Part shown: positions 52,025 through 59,215 of the stretch, in pieces
Position numbering within the stretch: position 1 is the first letter of the stretch
How the letters are laid out: each line of letters opens with the position of its first letter
From: CAWIUB01 sp963839995
GTDB taxonomy: Bacteria; Actinomycetota; Actinomycetes; Mycobacteriales; Jatrophihabitantaceae
NCBI GenBank assembly: GCA_963839995.1
Contig: CAWIXH010000001.1
Coordinates: 372,001 to 436,000, forward strand
Reading direction: 5' to 3'
DNA: 64,000 nucleotides
The notes under the pieces: model-generated
Told to the model about the DNA's origin: nothing
The model's input: only the letters and a program-made list of their open reading frames with translations
Databases searched by the model: none
Translations under genes and position numbers: made by a program

Positions 52025-53592
52025 CGACTGTCGCTCCGGTGGACCTGCGGTCCCGGGTCCGGCTTCGCGTGCCGGCCCACTGGGCGCTGTGGGCGCTGTG
52101 CGCGGGGACCTTCGCGATCTATTCGATCGTCACGCTGCAGCGGCACCGGCAATTCGGCACCGCAGGCTACGACCTAGGCATCTTCGACCAGGCGGTGCGC
52201 CGATACGCCCATTTCGAAGCACCGATCGTTCCGCTCAAGGGCGTCGGCTACAACATCTTCGGCGACCACTTCCACCCGATCATCGCGCTCGGCGCCCCGC
52301 TCTACTGGCTTTGGGACAACCCGCAGACCCTGTTGCTCTTACAAGCCGCCCTCGTCGCGGCGTCAGTGCCGGTCGTCTACCGTTTCGCCAGGCGGCGTAC
52401 GTCCAACGGCGCCGCGCTGGTCATCTGCTTCACCTACGCCGCGGGCTGGCCGTTCCAGACACTGGTCAACTTCAGCTTCCACGAGGTGGCCTGGGGAGTT
52501 CCGGTCCTTGCGCTGGCGATCGACGCCCTCGACCGCGCGGACGACCGTCAGCTGGTGATCTTCGCGGGGCTGCTGCTGCTCGTGCGCGAGGACATGGGCA
52601 TCCTGGTCGTGCTGCTCGGCGTCCTGCGCGCGCTGCGCCGGCCCCGACTCTGCTCGCCGAGGCGCCTGGACTTACAGTCGGCGCGCCGCCCACGGCGGCT
52701 GCGCGGCGGGGTGGGCGTCGGACTGGGGCTCGTCGTGGCGGGCGTCCTGGCGTACGAGCTGGCGACCGCGGTGATCCTGCCGCACTTCGCGCCCAATGGT
52801 CAGTTCGCCTACTGGCAGTACACCGAGACGCTGGGGCCGAACCTGGGCAGTGCCGTGCGCAACGCTGTCATCCACCCGTGGCACGTCGTGCGGCTGTTCT
52901 TCACGCCATGGACCAAGACGCACACCCTGGCGCTGCTCGTCCTCCCCCTGCTACTGCTGCCGTTCCGCTCGCGCTACGCGATCCTCGCCCTGCCGCTGCT
53001 GGCCCAGCGGTTCTTCGAGCCGCCCGCCCGTTCGACGTTGTGGGGGCCGGGCTTCCACTACAACGCGCTGCCGTGGGTGATCCTGGTGCTGGCGATGATC
53101 GACGGCGCGGCCCGGCTGGGCGTGTGGTCACGTCCGCGGCTTCGGGCCACGGTGCTCGTGCTGCTCGCGGTGCTGCCGCTTGCCGTCATCGCCTTCCAGC
53201 CGGACTCGGCGATCCTCCGCCGTATGGTCAACGGCAAGCTGTTCACGACCACCGAGCACATGCGGGCCCAGCAGGCCGTCGTGAACCGGATCCCGCGGAA
53301 TGTCTGTGTGGAGGCGGACGACCGGTTGGCCGGCCACCTGACCTACCGGGACTATGTAACGCTGCCGCCGATGCAGCACCACACGGCGGACTTCGTCGCG
53401 ATCGACCTGACCCCGCCGGACGTGGGCAACTATGGTCCCCGGCCTGCCGCGGCGCTCACGGATGCCGAGGAGGCCGGATACCTGCCGATCTTCGAGCGCG
53501 ACTCGGTCGTGTTGCTGCTCTCGCCGTCGTTCACCGGTCCATCGTCCCGGTGCGGCCCGCTCGGCACCGGACATCCCGGCGCCGCCGGCTGA
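52021..53592 (+). CDS. DUF2079 multi-membrane protein
   Basis: 523-residue protein with about ten membrane segments. DUF2079 family marks: YDLGIFDQAVRRYA, GDHFHPIIALGAPLYW, NFSFHEVAWGVPVLALAID, LLVREDMGILVVLLG, and HYNALPWVILVLAMIDGA. Such proteins resemble GT-C transferases of the cell envelope. Residues about 211-227 (RPRLCSPRRLDLQSARRPRR) lie in a cytoplasmic loop and are coded by a copy of the 47-nt double-hairpin repeat, an insertion not expected in the family. Coupled to the frameshifted glycosyltransferase upstream by ATGA. Confidence 0.86.
   Translation: MTTVAPVDLRSRVRLRVPAHWALWALCAGTFAIYSIVTLQRHRQFGTAGYDLGIFDQAVRRYAHFEAPIVPLKGVGYNIFGDHFHPIIALGAPLYWLWDNPQTLLLLQAALVAASVPVVYRFARRRTSNGAALVICFTYAAGWPFQTLVNFSFHEVAWGVPVLALAIDALDRADDRQLVIFAGLLLLVREDMGILVVLLGVLRALRRPRLCSPRRLDLQSARRPRRLRGGVGVGLGLVVAGVLAYELATAVILPHFAPNGQFAYWQYTETLGPNLGSAVRNAVIHPWHVVRLFFTPWTKTHTLALLVLPLLLLPFRSRYAILALPLLAQRFFEPPARSTLWGPGFHYNALPWVILVLAMIDGAARLGVWSRPRLRATVLVLLAVLPLAVIAFQPDSAILRRMVNGKLFTTTEHMRAQQAVVNRIPRNVCVEADDRLAGHLTYRDYVTLPPMQHHTADFVAIDLTPPDVGNYGPRPAAALTDAEEAGYLPIFERDSVVLLLSPSFTGPSSRCGPLGTGHPGAAG
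52653..52699 (+). repeat. Double-hairpin repeat inside the DUF2079 gene
   Basis: GGCGC ... GACT-TAC-AGTC ... GCGCC then GCCGCC-CAC-GGCGGC, ending at 52699. Same strand orientation as the copies in pcrA and between icd and mdh. It preserves the frame and codes for an Arg-rich cytoplasmic loop. Confidence 0.85.
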
Positions 53593-53594
53593 TC

Positions 53595-53612
53595 TGATGT
53601 AGCTTTACATCA
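53595..53612. promoter_or_regulatory. Perfect palindromic operator candidate at vapB
   Basis: TGATGTA-GCTT-TACATCA directly abutting the vapB ATG (last base shared). Position and symmetry fit autoregulation by the RHH antitoxin. Confidence 0.5.
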
Positions 53613-53863
53613 TGTTGCGGACCCAGATCTCGCTCACCGCGGAAGAGCGCCGGGCGCTCGACGCTGAGGCTGCCCGTACCGGACGGTCCGTTGCGGCGCT
53701 CATCCGGGACGCGGTCGACGTCGTCTACGGGTCGCAACGCTCCGCAGAAGACGACCTCGATGCCATGCGCAGTGCGTTCGGGTCCTGGCAGGCGCGGGAG
53801 GTGCACGGTGCCGAGTGGGTCGACCGGATGCGATCCGGAAGGCGGGTGCACGACATACGGTGA
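53612..53863 (+). CDS. VapB-type RHH antitoxin
   Basis: 83-residue ribbon-helix-helix protein: RTQISLTAEERRALDAEAAR, TGRSVAALIRDAVDVVYG for the DNA-binding part, then a Trp-containing tail (GSWQAREVHGAEWVDRMRSG) that would block the PIN toxin. ATG 53612; the stop overlaps the toxin GTG as GTGA. The palindrome at the start codon probably is its operator. Confidence 0.88.
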   Translation: MLRTQISLTAEERRALDAEAARTGRSVAALIRDAVDVVYGSQRSAEDDLDAMRSAFGSWQAREVHGAEWVDRMRSGRRVHDIR

Positions 53864-54237
53864 GCGTGCTTGTTGACACGGCCATCCTGATCGACCACCT
53901 GCGCGGCGACGAGCGCGCCGCGCGGCTCCTGGAGGCGCATCGGGCGGTCGGCCCACTGCATGCCAGCGAGATCACCCGGCTGGAGGTGCTGGCGGGGATG
54001 CGCCCCACTGAAGAAGAACCCACCCGGCTGTTGCTGTCCACCCTTATCTGGCATTCGGTCGACGCGGACGTCGCCGAACAGGCCGGAGCGCTCGGCCGGC
54101 ACTGGCTGCCCAGTCACCACACCATCGACGACGCCGACTTGGCGATTGCTGCCACTGCCACCCTGACCGGGTGCGAGCTGCTGACGCTGAACGTGCGCCG
54201 CTTCCCGATGTTCCCGCAGCTGCGCCGTCCCTACTGA
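53860..54237 (+). CDS. VapC-type PIN-domain toxin
   Basis: 125-residue PIN-domain ribonuclease. Acidic active-site residues are visible in SVLVDTAILIDHLRGD (first Asp), ASEITRLEVLAG (Glu), and TIDDADLAIAATA (paired Asp); the ending LLTLNVRRFPMFP is typical of VapC. GTG 53860 overlaps the antitoxin stop. VapC toxins cleave tRNA or rRNA; target not predictable. Confidence 0.9.
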   Translation: MSVLVDTAILIDHLRGDERAARLLEAHRAVGPLHASEITRLEVLAGMRPTEEEPTRLLLSTLIWHSVDADVAEQAGALGRHWLPSHHTIDDADLAIAATATLTGCELLTLNVRRFPMFPQLRRPY

Positions 54238-54272
54238 TCTCGAACCTCCCCGATGATCTTGAGAGGTAACCG

Positions 54273-56735
54273 TCAGAGCTTCTCGAGGGATGCGTAGCGC
54301 AGGACGAGCCACTTAGCGCCTGCGCTGCCGAAGTCGATCTGCGCCTGCGTCTTGTCGCCCGCGCCGCGCGTGTCGACTACGGTGCCGAGTCCCCAGGTGT
54401 CGTGGGTTACCCGATCGCCGACCTCGAGGGGTAGTACCGCCCGATTGCCGATGCCGCCGCGCAGGCCGCGACCAGCCAGCCTGCCCCCGGCCAGCTGCTC
54501 CTGGGCCGATTGGGTCGGCGCGCGGTAGCCGTGGTCGCCGTAATGGGACGGCCCATCGTCCTCGTAGGACGGGACGAACGGCTGCCGGTCGACGGCGCCG
54601 GTCCAAGTCGCGAGATCACCAGGGATCTCGTCGAGGAACCGGGACGGCCGGTTCCACTGCGGCGCGCCCCACGCGCTGCGGCGCAGCGCCCGGGACAGGT
54701 ACAGCCGCTCCCGGGCCCGAGTGATGCCCACGTAAGCCAGCCGACGCTCCTCGGCAAGTTCGGCCGGATCGTCGCGCGCCCGCAGGTGCGGGAAGACACC
54801 GTCCTCCATGCCGGTCAGGAACACCACCGGGAACTCCAAACCCTTCGCCGTATGCAAGGTCATCAGCGTGACGACCCCCCGGCTGGCATCCGGGACCGTA
54901 TCGGCGTCCGCAACGAGGGAAACCTGTTCGAGGAACGCGTCGAGATCGCCGGCTTCCGCGGTGCCCGAACGCTGCTCCTCGAACTCGCGGGCGACGCTGA
55001 CGAGCTCGCGCAGGTTGTCGACCCGCCCTTCGTCCTGCGGGTCGCGGCTGGCCTCGAGCTCGCGCAGATACCCGGTCTTATCCAGCACGGCTTCGAGGAT
55101 CTCGCTGGGTGTGCCGTTCACAGCAACCGAACGGATCTCGGTCAGCATGATCAAGAAGTCCTGGATGGCGTTCAGGGAACGGGGGTTCATGCCCGGCGCG
55201 ACGTCCGCGCGGTCGAGCGCCGCCCCGAACGACACGCCCTCACGCTCGGCCAGCGCCCCGACGCAGGCTTCGGCGCGGTCGCCGATACCGCGGCGCGGGG
55301 TGTTCAGAATGCGGCGCAGGCTCACCACGTCGTCAGGGTTGGCGATCACCCGCAGATAGGCCAACGCGTCGCGGATCTCCTTGCGCTCGTAGAAGCGCAC
55401 CGCGCCGACCACCTTGTACGGCAGGCCGACGCGGATGAACACCTCCTCGAACACCCGCGACTGCGCGTTCGTCCGGTAGAAGACCGCCACGTCGGACGGG
55501 GCCGCGACGTCCTGCTCGATGCGCTGCGCCACCCAGGCGGCCTCGTCGTGCTCGTTCTCCGCGACGTAGCCGGTGATCGGCTCGCCCGCCCCCGCCGCGG
55601 ACCACAGGCTCTTCGGTTTGCGATCGGGATTGCGGGCGATGACCGAGTTGGCGGCGGTGAGAATCGTCTGCGTAGAACGGTAATTCTGCTCTAGCAGGAT
55701 CGTGGTGGTGTCCGGGTAGTCACGTTCGAACTCGAGAATGTTGCGGATCGTGGCCCCGCGGAACGCGTAGATCGACTGGTCAGCGTCGCCCACCACGGCG
55801 AGCTCAGTGCTTGCCGAGGCGCCTGGACTTACAGTCGGCGCGCCGCCTACGGCGGCCCTGCTTGCCGAGGCGCCTGGACTTACAGTCGGCGCGCCGCTTA
55901 CGGCGGCCCTGCTTGCCGAGGCGCCTGGACCTACAGTCGGCGCGCCGACGAGCTCGCGCACCAGGACGTACTGCGCGTGGTTGGTGTCCTGGTACTCGTC
56001 CACTAACACGTGCCGAAACCGCCGCCGGTACCGCTCGGCCACGTCGGGGTGCTGCTGCAGCAGGCGCACTGTGGTCATGATCAGGTCGTCGAAGTCGAGT
56101 GCCTGCGCCTCGGCCAGCCGGTGCTGGTAGCGAGCGTAGGCGTCGGCCAGCACCTTCTCGCGGGCGCTCGTGGCCTGCGCGCTCCACTGCTCGGGCGTCA
56201 CCAGCTCGTTCTTCAGATTGCTGAGCTGTGCCGACAGGCCACGCGCCGGGTACCGCTTGGGATCCAGGTCGAGCTCGCGCCCAACCAACGTCATCAGCCG
56301 CTTCGCGTCGTCCGCATCGTAGATCGAGAACGACGACTTGAGCCCGAGCGCCTTGCCGTCGGCCCGCAGGATGCGTACGCACATCGAGTGGAACGTGCTG
56401 ACCCACATCGCCTTGGCGCGCGGCCCGACCAGAGCCGCGACTCGGTCCTTCATCTCGCCGGCGGCCTTGTTGGTAAACGTGATCGCCAGAATCTCGCCCG
56501 GCTGCGCCCCGCGTTCGGCCAGCAGGTAGGCGATCCGGTGGGTAAGCACCCGCGTCTTGCCGGAGCCGGCACCCGCGACGATCAGCAACGGACCGCCTTC
56601 GTGGACGACGGCCGCGCGCTGCTGCGGGTTGAGCCCCTCGAGCAGAGTCGCCGGGTCGACCGCGATCTTCGTCCGGGGACGCCGTTCGGGCGGCGAATCG
56701 GGCGTCGTTACCAGGGTGTCGGCGTCGGTAGTCAT
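54273..56735 (-). CDS. pcrA: PcrA/UvrD-type helicase with an inserted repeat peptide
   Basis: 820-residue superfamily 1A DNA helicase of repair and replication restart. Motifs: Q-motif LNPQQRAAV, Walker A AGAGSGKT (about 54-61), ITFTNKAAGEM, motif II VDEYQDTNHAQ (about 247-257), motif III GDADQSIYAFRGA, LEQNYRS, VTLMTLHTAKGLEFPVVF, and VGITRARERLYLS; C-terminal GDRVTHDTWGLGTV Tudor-like end. Between motifs II and III lie about 47 extra residues (about 263-309), reading GAPTVGPGASASRAAV, then two more copies of GAPTVSPGASAS. They are coded by a tandem repeat. The frame is intact, so the protein may tolerate it as a surface loop. ATG 56735. Confidence 0.95.
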   Translation of the reverse strand: MTTDADTLVTTPDSPPERRPRTKIAVDPATLLEGLNPQQRAAVVHEGGPLLIVAGAGSGKTRVLTHRIAYLLAERGAQPGEILAITFTNKAAGEMKDRVAALVGPRAKAMWVSTFHSMCVRILRADGKALGLKSSFSIYDADDAKRLMTLVGRELDLDPKRYPARGLSAQLSNLKNELVTPEQWSAQATSAREKVLADAYARYQHRLAEAQALDFDDLIMTTVRLLQQHPDVAERYRRRFRHVLVDEYQDTNHAQYVLVRELVGAPTVGPGASASRAAVSGAPTVSPGASASRAAVGGAPTVSPGASASTELAVVGDADQSIYAFRGATIRNILEFERDYPDTTTILLEQNYRSTQTILTAANSVIARNPDRKPKSLWSAAGAGEPITGYVAENEHDEAAWVAQRIEQDVAAPSDVAVFYRTNAQSRVFEEVFIRVGLPYKVVGAVRFYERKEIRDALAYLRVIANPDDVVSLRRILNTPRRGIGDRAEACVGALAEREGVSFGAALDRADVAPGMNPRSLNAIQDFLIMLTEIRSVAVNGTPSEILEAVLDKTGYLRELEASRDPQDEGRVDNLRELVSVAREFEEQRSGTAEAGDLDAFLEQVSLVADADTVPDASRGVVTLMTLHTAKGLEFPVVFLTGMEDGVFPHLRARDDPAELAEERRLAYVGITRARERLYLSRALRRSAWGAPQWNRPSRFLDEIPGDLATWTGAVDRQPFVPSYEDDGPSHYGDHGYRAPTQSAQEQLAGGRLAGRGLRGGIGNRAVLPLEVGDRVTHDTWGLGTVVDTRGAGDKTQAQIDFGSAGAKWLVLRYASLEKL
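55810..55946 (+). repeat. Tandem double-hairpin repeat inside pcrA (two full copies plus one partial)
   Basis: Units start at 55810, 55861 and 55912, a 51-nt (17-codon) period. Full unit: CTTGCCGAGG, GGCGC...GACT-TAC-AGTC...GCGCC, then GCCGCC-TAC-GGCGGC. In the second unit the stem has a G-T pair (GCCGCT/GGCGGC). The third unit keeps only the first hairpin, with one mismatch. Transcribed from the opposite strand as part of pcrA without breaking the frame. Confidence 0.9.
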
Positions 56736-56814
56736 CTACCGTCAGCCTACGGGCGGCCACCGACCCCACCACCGCCGCTTGCCCTTACCGCGCCGGACGT
56801 GTCACCATCTACCC

Positions 56815-56880
56815 GTGCGCAGTCACGCCTACGTGTTCTTCTACGGGTACCGCAGCTCGGTGCCCGTCGTTACTGGCTGA
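56815..56880 (+). CDS. Phe/Tyr-rich leader peptide of the chorismate mutase gene
   Basis: 21-codon GTG ORF reading MRSHAYVFFYGYRSSVPVVTG and a TGA. Codons 6, 8, 9, 10 and 12 are Tyr, Phe, Phe, Tyr, Tyr, end products of the pathway. It precedes a set of mutually exclusive hairpins and then chorismate mutase. No strong ribosome site precedes it; a leaderless start is possible, with TTGCCC (56779) and CACCAT (56803) 18 nt apart as weak promoter elements. An in-frame TTG at 56779 is an alternative start. Confidence 0.78.
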   Translation: MRSHAYVFFYGYRSSVPVVTG

Positions 56881-56896
56881 CCACATCCCAACGACG
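56843..56896 (+). promoter_or_regulatory. Attenuator: pause hairpin and antiterminator for chorismate mutase
   Basis: Hairpin 1:2 pairs ACGGGTACCG (56843-56852) with CGGTGCCCGT (56858-56867), ten pairs with one G-T. Antiterminator 2:3 pairs CGTCGTT (56865-56871) with AACGACG (56890-56896). Segment 3 is also the left arm of the terminator (from 56894). A ribosome stalled on the Tyr/Phe codons (56830-56850) covers segment 1 and frees 2 to pair with 3; one that reaches the stop at 56880 covers 2 and allows the terminator. Confidence 0.72.
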
Positions 56897-56924
56897 CCCC
56901 GGGCCGCGAGCCTCGGGGCGTTTT
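56894..56924 (+). terminator. Intrinsic terminator of the leader
   Basis: ACGCCCCG (56894-56901) pairs with CGGGGCGT (56914-56921); inner GGC/GCC pairs extend the stem. TTTT follows at 56921-56924. It lies 41 nt ahead of the chorismate mutase ATG. Confidence 0.8.
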
Positions 56925-56965
56925 CGCGTCCGGGGCCGGGCCGATACCAGCAAAAGGAACGCACC

Positions 56966-57241
56966 ATGACCGGCACCGACACACTCGCCGAGATCGACGA
57001 CACGGACACGATCTCGACCCTGCGCGGCCAGATCGACGCCCTGGACCAGGCGATCGCCCGGCTCGTCACCGAACGGACCAGGCTATCGACCCGGGTGCAG
57101 ACCGCCCGGCTGAATGCCGGGGGCACCAGGGTCGAGTTGGGCCGCGAACGGGTAATCCTGGACGGGTACCGCCGGGCCCTCGGGCCGGACGGGGCGCTTG
57201 TCGGCGAGGCGGTACTGCGGGTGTGCCGCGGGGCCCGCTGA
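56966..57241 (+). CDS. Chorismate mutase, AroQ type
   Basis: 91-residue helical chorismate mutase converting chorismate to prephenate, the branch to Phe and Tyr. LRGQIDALDQAIARLVTERT with catalytic Arg, then a Lys-poor second helix TRVQTARLNAGGTRVELGRE (Arg and Glu) and the C-terminal LGPDGALVGEAVLRVCRGAR match the short intracellular actinobacterial enzyme (Rv0948c type), also encoded beside pcrA/uvrD1. Those enzymes are weak alone and activated by DAHP synthase through the C-terminus. AAAGGA site upstream. Expression is likely set by the Phe/Tyr attenuator upstream. Confidence 0.92.
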   Translation: MTGTDTLAEIDDTDTISTLRGQIDALDQAIARLVTERTRLSTRVQTARLNAGGTRVELGRERVILDGYRRALGPDGALVGEAVLRVCRGAR

Positions 57242-57250
57242 CCGCGGCAC
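57223..57250. terminator. Hairpin between convergent chorismate mutase and LuxR-type genes
   Basis: GTGCCGCGG (57223-57231) and CCGCGGCAC (57242-57250), 10-nt loop, spanning the chorismate mutase stop and ending one base before the regulator stop. Usable on both strands; no T-run. Confidence 0.45.
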
Positions 57251-57886
57251 CTACAGCATGCGTCGGTCGGCTGCCCACCGGGTGAGCTGATGTCGGTTGG
57301 ACAGCTGCAGCTTGCGCAGCACGTTGGAGGCATGCGTCTCGACGGTCTTGATCGAGATGAACAGTTGTGCCGCGATCTCCTTGTAGGCATAACCGCGCGC
57401 GAGCAGCCGCAGTACCTCGAGCTCACGTGGGGTGAGCTGGTCGAGCTCCGGGTCGACGGAGGGCGTCACCGGTGCGTCCCGGAACGCGTCGAGCACGAAC
57501 CCGGCCAGCCGGGGGCTGAAGACCACGTCGCCATCGGCGACCCGCCGGATCGCGTCCGCGAGGTCTGCGGCCGAGATCGTCTTGGTGACGTAGCCGCGGG
57601 CACCGGCGCGGATGATATCGATGACGTCCTCTGCAGCATCGGATACCGACAGGGCCAGGAAGCGGGATTGCGTCTCCCCCACACCCGCGATCACGGCCAG
57701 CCCGCCGCCGTCGGGCATGTGCACGTCGAGCAACACGACGTTCGGACGAGTCGCTCCGATGCCTTCGATCGCCTCGGCGACCGTACCCGCCTCGCCGACC
57801 ACGTCGACCCGGTCGCCCAGCTCGGCGCGAACCCCGGTGCGGAACATCGCGTGGTCGTCGACGAGGAACACCGTGCGGTTGGTCAT
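57251..57886 (-). CDS. NarL/LuxR-type response regulator
   Basis: 211-residue two-component regulator. Receiver domain: VFLVDDHAMFRTGV with acidic pair, phospho-acceptor Asp54 in VLLDVHMPDGGG, then VSDAAEDVIDIIRAGARGYV and K in the TKTIS position. Output domain: LTPRELEVLRLLARGYAYKE and SIKTVETHASNVLRKL, a LuxR helix-turn-helix. ATG 57886 overlaps the stop of the upstream kinase gene as ATGA, so the pair is co-translated. Target genes unknown; the adjacent PspC protein gene is a natural candidate. Confidence 0.94.
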   Translation of the reverse strand: MTNRTVFLVDDHAMFRTGVRAELGDRVDVVGEAGTVAEAIEGIGATRPNVVLLDVHMPDGGGLAVIAGVGETQSRFLALSVSDAAEDVIDIIRAGARGYVTKTISAADLADAIRRVADGDVVFSPRLAGFVLDAFRDAPVTPSVDPELDQLTPRELEVLRLLARGYAYKEIAAQLFISIKTVETHASNVLRKLQLSNRHQLTRWAADRRML

Positions 57887-59082
57887 CGCGCCATCCTGAT
57901 CTCGACCTCCGTGCCGCTTCCCGCGGCCGTGCGGACGGTCACCTGGCCGCCGTGCCGCTCGACGCGGCCGATGATCGAGCCGCGAACGCCCTGCCGATCG
58001 CCGGCCACGTCGTCCAGGTCGAATCCGGCGCCCCGGTCGCGGACGTAGACCCCCACGGCGTCGTCTTCGACCTCGGCGTACAGCGAAACGGTATCCACCC
58101 CGGCGTGCTTGGCCGCGTTGACCAGCGCCTCGCGACTTGCTGCGACGACGGCGGCCAGGTTGGCGTCCATGGGCGCATCGCCGACCACGACCACGTCGAC
58201 GGTGATCGCGTAGTCGTCCTCGACCTCGCCGGCTGCGGTCTTCAGCCCGTCGGCCAGCTGGCCGGTGGGCGTACGCATGTCGTAGAGCAGGGTCCGTAGC
58301 TCCCGCTCCTGGCCGCGCGCCAGCCGCGCCACCTCACGCGGGGAAGCCGCGTTGCGCTGGATGAGCGCGAGGGTCTGCAGCACCGAGTCGTGCAGGTGCG
58401 CGGCGATCTCGGCGCGCTCCTGTGAGCGGATGCGCTCGCGGCGCTCCTCCCCGAGCTCGGTGACCATCCGCATCCACCAGGGCCCGGTGATCAGGGCCAG
58501 GCCGATCACGGTCACCACGACGGCCACGAACGCGTCACGGACGGCGGTAAGGTCCGTGCGCAGCAGCACCGCTACCGCGCCGATGACAACCAGGCCGACG
58601 CCCGCCAGCAGGCGGATCCGCCCCGTCCGCGCGTCCGCATCGGCGGACAGCGAGCTGCGCGACAGCCGCCACCAGTGGGCCCGCTGCGTCTCACTGGCCT
58701 GTCGCCAGATCAGCGCCGCGCCAAAAACGGCGAACACGGACGGGATGAACAGGTTGCCCAGGGGCATCGTCCGGGCTAGCCCGAACAGGGCGCCGACGGC
58801 GACGATCGTGCCGATGACATAGCCCAACCAGGCGGGTATCCGCGCCGACCCAGCCTGACCCTCGGGCGTCGGCAGCACGATCCAGAACACGCCGTAGAGC
58901 GGGATTCCGATGCCGCCCGCCACCGTGAGCAGGACGAAGACGAGGCGTACGGCCGCAGCCGAGATGTCGAGGTGGTCGGCGATCCCGCCCGCGACGCCCC
59001 CGATGATCCGCCGCTGCGCACGCCGGTACAGCCGCGGTGGTTCGACCGACACAGTCGTTGGCGTCGATGCGGCCGTGGTCAC
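57883..59082 (-). CDS. PspC-domain sensor histidine kinase
   Basis: 399-residue kinase. N-terminal PspC domain (about 18-72: LYRRAQRRIIGGVAGGIADH with two hydrophobic strands) plus four to five further membrane segments up to about 205. HisKA_3 dimerisation helix with phosphoacceptor His231 in AAHLHDSVLQTLALIQ, then the ATPase domain with NAAKHAGVD (N-box) and DRGAGFDLDD (G1) and GIIGRVERHGG. This NarL-partner type senses envelope stress in related systems. GTG 59082 is used; ATG 59118 would add 12 residues with no clear ribosome site. Coupled to the response regulator downstream. Confidence 0.9.
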   Translation of the reverse strand: MTTAASTPTTVSVEPPRLYRRAQRRIIGGVAGGIADHLDISAAAVRLVFVLLTVAGGIGIPLYGVFWIVLPTPEGQAGSARIPAWLGYVIGTIVAVGALFGLARTMPLGNLFIPSVFAVFGAALIWRQASETQRAHWWRLSRSSLSADADARTGRIRLLAGVGLVVIGAVAVLLRTDLTAVRDAFVAVVVTVIGLALITGPWWMRMVTELGEERRERIRSQERAEIAAHLHDSVLQTLALIQRNAASPREVARLARGQERELRTLLYDMRTPTGQLADGLKTAAGEVEDDYAITVDVVVVGDAPMDANLAAVVAASREALVNAAKHAGVDTVSLYAEVEDDAVGVYVRDRGAGFDLDDVAGDRQGVRGSIIGRVERHGGQVTVRTAAGSGTEVEIRMAR

Positions 59083-59215
59083 GTACCCATCTTCGCCGTT
59101 GGCACGCACGGCGCGCATCAGGCGGTACCCCGATCTCGCGGGGAGCGGCGATTCAGGGTGAGATCAGGGTCGTGCCCGATGCGCGGCGGCCGAGCCGTCC
59201 AGCAGAGTCGATCGC

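Noticed and set aside
50647..53592. An apparent 981-residue glycosyltransferase-DUF2079 fusion protein.
   Set aside because: The middle part is Arg/Gly-rich out-of-frame sequence; the true continuation is in another frame and DUF2079 has its own ATG with an ATGA overlap.
55810..55946. CRISPR-like spacing of the tandem repeat in pcrA.
   Set aside because: Units are directly adjacent with a 4-nt joint, no spacers, lie in a coding frame and have no cas genes nearby.
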